Shown piece by piece: positions 1 through 4,824 of a stretch of DNA of 6,873 nt. The stretch is from the NCBI GenBank assembly GCA_026224995.1, contig JAMFRX010000726.1:1-6873 (forward strand), in the 5' to 3' direction. The first letter of the stretch is position 1; each line of letters opens with the position of its first letter. Both the position numbers and the translations under genes were made by a program. This DNA comes from Puia dinghuensis. Its GTDB lineage: Bacteria; Bacteroidota; Bacteroidia; Chitinophagales; Chitinophagaceae. The notes beneath the pieces were generated by a model that did no database searches, was not told where the DNA came from, and saw nothing but the letters and a program-made list of their open reading frames with translations.

Positions 1-708
1 AACAAAAAACTCCGCGATTGCCGCTTTCACTTTGACGAAGAAAAAGGAGAACGCAGCAAGGAGTCGATGATCTTTATCACCGAGGGAGATTCCGCGAGCG
101 GATCTATTACCAAATCCCGCGATGTGGAGACGCAGGCCGTGTTCAGCTTAAGGGGCAAGCCCCTGAACTGCTATGGCATGACCAAGAAAGTGGTATACGA
201 GAACGAAGAGTTCAACCTGCTTCAGCATGCGCTAAATGTAGAGGATGGCGTCGAAGGGCTGCGGTATAAGAATATCGTCTTCGCCACCGATGCCGACGTC
301 GATGGCATGCATATCCGGCTATTGCTGATGACCTTCTTCCTGCAATTCTTTCCCGATCTGGTGAAGAATGGGAATGTCTTCATCCTGGAAACGCCGCTGT
401 TCCGGGTTCGCAACAAGCAGGAGACGCATTACTGCTATGATGAGGCCGAAAAGCAGGCGGCGGTGAAGAAGCTGGGGAACAAGCCGGAGATCACCCGGTT
501 CAAAGGGCTTGGGGAGATCTCGCCGGATGAGTTCGCGCGATTCATTGGCGCGGACATGCGCAAGCAGCCGGTGATGGTGATGCCGGAGACGCATATCCAG
601 CAGATCCTGGAGTATTATATGGGGAAGAACACCCAGGAGCGGCAGGAATTCATCATCGCGAACCTGAAGGTGGAGCTGGACCTGGTGGATGGCGAAAAAC
701 CTGAATAG
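1..708 (+). CDS. parE: DNA topoisomerase IV subunit B (ParE), C-terminal part
   Basis: ParE is the ATPase and TOPRIM subunit of topoisomerase IV, which pairs with ParC to decatenate daughter chromosomes and relax supercoils using ATP and Mg2+. The reading frame is open from base 1, so the gene starts upstream; 235 codons are visible, against roughly 620-660 for the family. The GHKL ATPase and transducer domains are therefore missing. Counting from the first visible codon, the TOPRIM domain shows EGDSASG with catalytic Glu28, then SLRGKPLN, then the metal-binding DADVDG with Asp97, Asp99 and Asp101. The C-terminal RFKGLGE (about 166-172) and the YMGKNTQERQEFI tail are both typical. Compact length without the GyrB-type insertion, the Bacteroidota-like signatures and a parC four genes downstream favour ParE over GyrB. 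It is the first visible gene of a tightly packed operon. The methionine at base 67 is internal, because conserved family sequence continues upstream of it. Confidence 0.95.
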   Translation, partial: NKKLRDCRFHFDEEKGERSKESMIFITEGDSASGSITKSRDVETQAVFSLRGKPLNCYGMTKKVVYENEEFNLLQHALNVEDGVEGLRYKNIVFATDADVDGMHIRLLLMTFFLQFFPDLVKNGNVFILETPLFRVRNKQETHYCYDEAEKQAAVKKLGNKPEITRFKGLGEISPDEFARFIGADMRKQPVMVMPETHIQQILEYYMGKNTQERQEFIIANLKVELDLVDGEKPE

Positions 709-711
709 CAT

Positions 712-1545
712 ATGATACACATAGTTTTTCAATACAATGACGTAGCCGCGCTGAAGAAGGCTTTCGAGCTGGAGCCCTCTTTTGGGGGAGAGGTGATGGA
801 GATCAGGGATGACCTGGCGGTAGGCCCGATAGCGGACATCTTTACACAGGAAGGTCTCGCTGCCCGCAAGCAGTGGTGGCGGGAGATCCTGGCCGGGGGC
901 GACCTGGACGGGAGTGTGGATAAGGAAGGCGCGCCCGATGACCAGGCCACTGTTGCGGCGCTGAAACAGCGGCTGGAAGCCGATGAAAAGGAGATCGTGT
1001 GGGTCTGGGCCGCCCAGAACAAGCACGACGTGAGCGGCTACTATTGGCTGATGAGCCAGCTGAAGGAATTTCAGGGGCGTATCTTCATCCTGTATCTCAA
1101 TAACCTTCCTTTCATCAACGAGAAGGGGCTGATCTTTTATCCTCAAAACCTCTCGGAGATAGCCCCCAAGGAATTCCTGAAGGCCCGCAAGCTGGCAAGG
1201 CCCATTACCCTGAGCGAATTCGAGATCGATCCGGATGAGTGGACCCGGCTTTGTCAGGAAGATAAAGGCGTGCGCATCCTGGAAGGCGGGAAAAAGCTGT
1301 CGCAGTATCCTTATACGTATTATGATGAAGAGCTGGGGAAATTCATTAGCGGCGACTGGATAAAGGCGAGCAGGCTCATCACCCAGTTCCAGAACAAGGC
1401 CAAACAGACTACGGGGGATGCCTACCTGTTATGGCGTATCAAGCAGCTGGTGGCGGCAGGAGAGCTGGACGTGCAGGGGGAACTGAAGGGGATGAAGGAT
1501 TTTGAGCTCAAACGAAAAGCGGCTGTGGAAGCGGGGACCATATGA
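712..1545 (+). CDS. DUF1835/DUF3658 domain-containing protein
   Basis: The biochemical function is unknown. The 277-residue product is soluble-looking, with no signal peptide or membrane segment. The N-terminal part (about 1-130) begins MIHIVFQYND and has DDLAVGPI at 33-40, the pattern I associate with DUF1835 (IHIVF near the start, then DDLxVGPI). The C-terminal part (about 165-270) resembles DUF3658: a DEW motif (Trp176), YYDEEL (203-208), GDW (214-216), GDAYLLWRI (235-243) and a closing G-x-L region. Both halves are thus present in the usual order and the length looks complete. The ATG lies 3 nt after the parE stop and the TGA overlaps the next start as ATGA, so it should be cotranscribed with parE and coupled to the DUF4260 gene. 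No Shine-Dalgarno is visible; the upstream region is A-rich. The domain assignment is from memory of motifs and is fairly secure, but no role should be inferred. Confidence 0.85.
   Translation: MIHIVFQYNDVAALKKAFELEPSFGGEVMEIRDDLAVGPIADIFTQEGLAARKQWWREILAGGDLDGSVDKEGAPDDQATVAALKQRLEADEKEIVWVWAAQNKHDVSGYYWLMSQLKEFQGRIFILYLNNLPFINEKGLIFYPQNLSEIAPKEFLKARKLARPITLSEFEIDPDEWTRLCQEDKGVRILEGGKKLSQYPYTYYDEELGKFISGDWIKASRLITQFQNKAKQTTGDAYLLWRIKQLVAAGELDVQGELKGMKDFELKRKAAVEAGTI
1542..1545 (+). other. ATGA stop-start overlap, DUF1835 to DUF4260 genes
   Basis: The start ATG of the DUF4260 gene and the stop TGA of the DUF1835 gene share bases in ATGA. This arrangement usually gives translational coupling by re-initiating ribosomes and supports a single transcript. 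A GGGGA stretch lies a few bases upstream, but it is in coding sequence and weak evidence for a ribosome binding site. Confidence 0.8.
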
Positions 1546-1901
1546 GGCAACTGCTGAAATGGGAGGAGGCGGTCCTATTCCTGCTGAGCATCAGCCTGAT
1601 CGCGCGGCTGCCTTATGCATGGTACTGGTGGCTGGTCTGGATTCTGGCGCCTGACCTGAGCATGCTGGCCTATCTGGGTGGGAATAAGGTTGGAGCCATC
1701 GGCTATAACGTAGTTCATCACAAAGGGGTAGCGATCGCGCTCTATTTAGCGGGTCTCTATACCGGGCATCCGGCGGTGGAATATGCGGGGCTGATCCTGT
1801 TCGGGCATTCCTGTATGGACAGGGGGATGGGGTATGGATTGAAATATTTCAGCGGATTCCAGGATACGCATCTGGGGAAGATTGGAAAAGAGAAAAAATG
1901 A
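1542..1901 (+). CDS. DUF4260 family small membrane protein
   Basis: This 119-residue protein is largely hydrophobic and matches the DUF4260 pattern, a family without an assigned function. Signatures are APDLSMLAYLGG (36-47), GYNVVHH (54-60), a lone His89, DRGMGYGLKY (93-102) and FQDTHLG (106-112). Hydrophobic stretches at about 8-22, 27-45, 62-75 and 79-90 suggest three or four membrane segments; the tail KIGKEKK is basic and probably cytoplasmic. The conserved polar residues (Asp38, His59/His60, His89, Asp93, Asp108, His110) lie near the ends of hydrophobic stretches, which would fit a membrane-bound metal or ligand site, but that is inference only. The ATG overlaps the previous stop in ATGA and its own stop overlaps the next start in the same way, so translation of the three middle genes is probably coupled. 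Length is typical of the family and the gene looks intact. Confidence 0.85.
   Translation: MRQLLKWEEAVLFLLSISLIARLPYAWYWWLVWILAPDLSMLAYLGGNKVGAIGYNVVHHKGVAIALYLAGLYTGHPAVEYAGLILFGHSCMDRGMGYGLKYFSGFQDTHLGKIGKEKK
1898..1901 (+). other. ATGA stop-start overlap, DUF4260 to VOC genes
   Basis: A second ATGA joins the DUF4260 stop to the VOC protein start. The preceding bases (GGAAAAGAGAAAA) are purine- and A-rich, which suits Bacteroidota translation initiation that relies little on Shine-Dalgarno pairing. Two such overlaps in a row tie the three middle genes together. Confidence 0.8.
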
Positions 1902-2284
1902 ACATCAGACGCATTCACCATATTGCCATCCTCACCGACGACTATGCGCAGAGCAAGCGCTTTTATACCGAGGTGATGGGCTTCGAAGTGATCCGGGAGA
2001 CTTACCGGGCCGAACGGCAGTCTTATAAGCTGGACCTGGCGATCGCCGGGCATTACCAGATCGAGCTGTTCTCGTTCCCCGACTTCAGGGAGCGGGGGAG
2101 CTATCCCGAAGCCAAGGGGCTGCGGCATCTGGCGTTTGCCGTGCCTGACGTGGAGGCCGCGGCGGCGGAATTGCGGGAAAAGGGGATAGCCGTGGAAGCG
2201 GTGCGCACCGATGAGCTGACGAACAAAAAATTCGTATTTCTTACGGATCCCAACGGGCAGCCGCTGGAGCTTTATGAAGAATAA
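1898..2284 (+). CDS. gloA2: VOC family protein, SMU1112c/YaeR-type glyoxalase I-like metalloprotein
   Basis: This 128-residue single-domain member of the vicinal oxygen chelate superfamily closely resembles E. coli YaeR, as recalled. Shared blocks include VHHIAI-like RIHHIAI, the DYAxSKxFY motif (DYAQSKRFY, 15-23), IELFSF (55-60), GLRHLAF (74-80) and a C-terminal DPNGQPLELYE (117-127). The fold is expected to be paired beta-alpha-beta-beta-beta modules around a divalent metal. The four ligands predicted from glyoxalase I are all present: His8, Glu56, His77 and Glu124. The substrate of YaeR-type proteins is not established; true methylglyoxal-glutathione lyase activity should not be assumed, and 'putative lyase' is the safe call. 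No signal peptide is seen, so it is cytosolic. The start overlaps the upstream stop as ATGA and is preceded by an A-rich stretch. It ends 8 nt before parC. The symbol follows common database usage for this subfamily; yaeR is the E. coli name. Confidence 0.92.
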   Translation: MNIRRIHHIAILTDDYAQSKRFYTEVMGFEVIRETYRAERQSYKLDLAIAGHYQIELFSFPDFRERGSYPEAKGLRHLAFAVPDVEAAAAELREKGIAVEAVRTDELTNKKFVFLTDPNGQPLELYEE

Positions 2285-2292
2285 AATCGATT

Positions 2293-4815
2293 ATGGCCAA
2301 GATTAAAATAGCGGAAGATTTTCACGAGAACGAGTCCGGAGTCACGGGTCAGTATAAACATTGGTTCCTGGATTACGCTTCGTATGTCATTTTGGAAAGG
2401 GCGGTGCCCGCGGTAGAAGATGGTCTGAAGCCGGTGCAGCGCCGGATCCTGCATGCGATGAAGGAGATGGACGACGGGCGTTTCAACAAGGTCGCCAATA
2501 TCATCGGGCAGAGCATGCAATACCATCCGCACGGCGATGCGAGCATTGGCGAGGCGCTGGTGAATATGGGACAAAAGGACCTGCTGATCGAGACGCAGGG
2601 TAACTGGGGCGATATCCGTACCGGCGACGACGCAGCGGCTGCCCGCTACATAGAAGCGCGACTCAGCAAATTCGCGCTGGAAGTGGCTTTCAACGCCAAG
2701 ACCACGGACTGGCAGCTGAGCTATGACGGCCGGAAGAACGAGCCCATAACCCTGCCGATGAAATTTCCGCTGCTGCTGGCGCATGGCGCCGAAGGCATTG
2801 CGGTGGGTCTCGCGACCAAGATCCTGCCGCACAATTTCTGTGAGCTGTGCGATGCGGCGATGAAATACCTGAAGGGGAAGAAATTCGAGCTCTTTCCGGA
2901 CTTCCTTACCTATGGGATGATCGATACGACAAACTACAGCGATGGGAAGCGGGGCGGAAAGGTGCGCGTTCGGGCGCGGATCCAGGAATTCGACAAGAAG
3001 ACCCTGCTGGTCAAGGACGTGCCCTATGGCGTGACGACCACGCAGCTCATCGACTCCATCCTCAAGGCCAACGACCAGGGAAAGATCAAGGTGAGGAAGG
3101 TGACCGACAATACGGCCGCCGACGTGGAAGTTCAGATCGACCTTGCGCCGGGCATCTCGTCGGACATCACCATCGACGCGCTCTATGCGTTCACGGACTG
3201 CGAGGTCAGCATCAGCCCCAATGCCTGCGTGATCGTCGATAAGAAGCCGCAGTTCCTTGGCGTAAAAGAGCTGCTGACCCTGTCGGTGGATCACACCAAG
3301 GATCTGCTGAAACGGGAGCTGGAGATCCGGTTGGCCGAGCTGCAGGAGAAATGGCATTATACCTCGCTGGAAAAGATCTTCTTCGAAGAGAAGATCTATA
3401 AGGAACTGGAAAAGAAGCACGAGACCTGGGAGAAGGTGCTGACTGCGATCGCCAAGGCCTTCGAGCCTTTCCGCAAGCAGCTGCGCCGCGATATCACCCG
3501 GGAAGACGTCGTCAAGCTGACGGAGAAGCCCGTGCGCCGCATCTACCGGCTGGACATCGACGAGCTCAATGCCCAGATAAAGGGTCTGGAAGCGGATATG
3601 AAGCAGGTGCGGCATGACCTGAGTAACCTGGTGGATTTCACGGTGGCTTACTATGACAACCTGCTCAAGAAATATGGCAAGGGCCGGGAACGGAAAACGG
3701 AGATAAAGCTTTTCGAGGCCATTCAGGCTCAGCAGGTGGCCATCGCCAACGTCAAGCTGTACGTAAACCGGAGCGAAGGTTTTATCGGCTCAGGGCTGAA
3801 GAAAGACGAGTTCGTCACCGACTGTTCCGATCTCGACGATATCATCGCCTTTACCAAGGGCGGGAAGATGAAAGTGGTCAAGGTGGCCGACAAGGCCTTT
3901 ATCGGTAAGGACATCCTGCATATAGCGATCTTCCGGAAGAATGACGAACGTACCACCTATAACATGATCTATGTCGACGGGAAGACGGGTGTGAGCTATG
4001 CCAAGCGGTTCAACGTCACGGGTATCACCCGCGACAAGGAATACGATCTGGCCAAGGAAGACCCGAAGAGTAAAGTTTATTACCTGAGCGCCAATCCAAA
4101 CGGCGAGGCCGAAGTGGTCAGGGTCATCCTTAGCCCTGCTTCCACGGCAAGGCACAAGGAGTTCGATTTCTATTTCGAGGAGCAGGAGATCAAGAACCGC
4201 AGCTCCCTGGGCAACCAGGTGACGAAATATCCTATCCGCACCGTGAAGTTCAAAGAGGCGGGCAAGTCGACCCTTAGCGGTCGCCGCATTTGGTTTGATC
4301 CTACCTTCGGCCGGCTGAATACGGAAGGGAAGGGCGAGTACCTGGGCAGCTATGAGGGCGACGAGCGCCTGCTGGTCATCTACAACGATGGCAACTACGA
4401 GCTTACCGACACCGAGCTCACCCAGCGCTTTGATGCCGAAAAGATCATAGAGATGCGGAAATTCGATCCCGAGAGGATCATCACCGCCATCTACCTGGAC
4501 AACGAGAAGCTGCAGTACAATGTCAAGCGGTTCAAGATAGAGACGACGACCCTGCATAATAAATTCTTATTCATAAAAGAGGGTGAAGGGAACAGGCTGG
4601 AGGCCGTCACCCTTGCTCCCGAGCCGGTGGCTGTCATCAAATCCGGAAGAGGTGCGCAAGCCAGGACGCAGAAGATCAAGATCGCGGGCTTTGTCGAGGT
4701 GATGGGCTGGAAGGCCGTAGGCAGCAAGCTGTTCGATTATGCCAAGAGCGTGGAAGTGGAGTGGGGGCATAAGGAAGAGGCCAAGGAACAGCCGCCGCAG
4801 ACAGAATTATTTTAA
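2293..4815 (+). CDS. parC: DNA topoisomerase IV subunit A (ParC), complete
   Basis: ParC cuts and rejoins both strands of the gate DNA segment and forms topoisomerase IV with ParE. The gene is full length (840 residues). The winged-helix/tower core shows the start block VEDGLKPVQRRIL (41-53), YHPHGD (77-82), GNWGDI (103-108) and the catalytic pair Arg118-Tyr119 in AAAARYIEARLSK; Tyr119 would form the covalent 5'-phosphotyrosine. Residues about 330-480 carry charged helices of the tower and coiled-coil gate, and about 500-820 form a beta-pinwheel-like DNA-wrapping domain. I see no QRRGGKG-type GyrA box there, which together with the linked parE supports ParC over GyrA. The position matching E. 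coli GyrA Ser83 is Ala83, while the acidic anchor is kept as Glu87. The ATG is well fixed: an in-frame TGA lies five codons upstream and family-typical sequence begins soon after. It is the last gene of the operon, and its stop sits inside a palindrome shared with the convergent helicase. Confidence 0.95.
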   Translation: MAKIKIAEDFHENESGVTGQYKHWFLDYASYVILERAVPAVEDGLKPVQRRILHAMKEMDDGRFNKVANIIGQSMQYHPHGDASIGEALVNMGQKDLLIETQGNWGDIRTGDDAAAARYIEARLSKFALEVAFNAKTTDWQLSYDGRKNEPITLPMKFPLLLAHGAEGIAVGLATKILPHNFCELCDAAMKYLKGKKFELFPDFLTYGMIDTTNYSDGKRGGKVRVRARIQEFDKKTLLVKDVPYGVTTTQLIDSILKANDQGKIKVRKVTDNTAADVEVQIDLAPGISSDITIDALYAFTDCEVSISPNACVIVDKKPQFLGVKELLTLSVDHTKDLLKRELEIRLAELQEKWHYTSLEKIFFEEKIYKELEKKHETWEKVLTAIAKAFEPFRKQLRRDITREDVVKLTEKPVRRIYRLDIDELNAQIKGLEADMKQVRHDLSNLVDFTVAYYDNLLKKYGKGRERKTEIKLFEAIQAQQVAIANVKLYVNRSEGFIGSGLKKDEFVTDCSDLDDIIAFTKGGKMKVVKVADKAFIGKDILHIAIFRKNDERTTYNMIYVDGKTGVSYAKRFNVTGITRDKEYDLAKEDPKSKVYYLSANPNGEAEVVRVILSPASTARHKEFDFYFEEQEIKNRSSLGNQVTKYPIRTVKFKEAGKSTLSGRRIWFDPTFGRLNTEGKGEYLGSYEGDERLLVIYNDGNYELTDTELTQRFDAEKIIEMRKFDPERIITAIYLDNEKLQYNVKRFKIETTTLHNKFLFIKEGEGNRLEAVTLAPEPVAVIKSGRGAQARTQKIKIAGFVEVMGWKAVGSKLFDYAKSVEVEWGHKEEAKEQPPQTELF

Positions 4816-4824
4816 TAATTCTGT
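4801..4824. repeat. 24-nt inverted repeat at the parC/helicase convergent junction, possible bidirectional terminator
   Basis: Two perfect 11-nt arms, ACAGAATTATT (4801-4811) and AATAATTCTGT (4814-4824), flank a TT centre. As RNA the realistic hairpin is a 10-bp stem with a 4-nt loop, and a G-U pair (4800/4825) may extend it. The stem has only two G-C pairs and no T-tract follows on either strand, so it does not fit a classic intrinsic terminator. Its position, holding both stop codons (parC TAA 4813-4815; helicase stop at 4807-4809 on the other strand), still makes transcript-end formation or 3'-end protection for both genes the simplest role. Binding by a dimeric protein is an alternative. 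The repeat is certain; the function is inference. Confidence 0.7.

Noticed and set aside
67..69. ATG as the start of the parE product
   Set aside because: The frame is open to base 1 and the preceding 22 codons lead directly into the TOPRIM EGDSA block, as in full-length ParE, so this methionine is internal.
319..1146. - strand open frame spanning the parE/DUF1835 junction
   Set aside because: It crosses two well-supported + strand genes and its product is a low-complexity Leu/Arg/His-rich sequence with no recognisable motif.
2285..2292. Separate promoter for parC
   Set aside because: The gap is only 8 nt and I could not identify a Bacteroidota-type promoter in the end of the VOC gene by eye, so operon transcription is simpler.
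2272..3615. Long - strand open frame (447 codons) opposite the first half of parC
   Set aside because: It lies antisense to strongly conserved topoisomerase sequence, has no recognisable domain, and is rich in Arg, His, Leu and Gln as expected from the reverse complement of GC-rich coding DNA.
3790..4557. - strand open frame (255 codons) opposite the ParC C-terminal domain
   Set aside because: Antisense shadow of the beta-pinwheel-coding region; no domain and no initiation context.
4801..4824. Classic rho-independent terminator
   Set aside because: The stem has only two G-C pairs and no run of T follows on either strand. It is kept as an inverted repeat of uncertain function.
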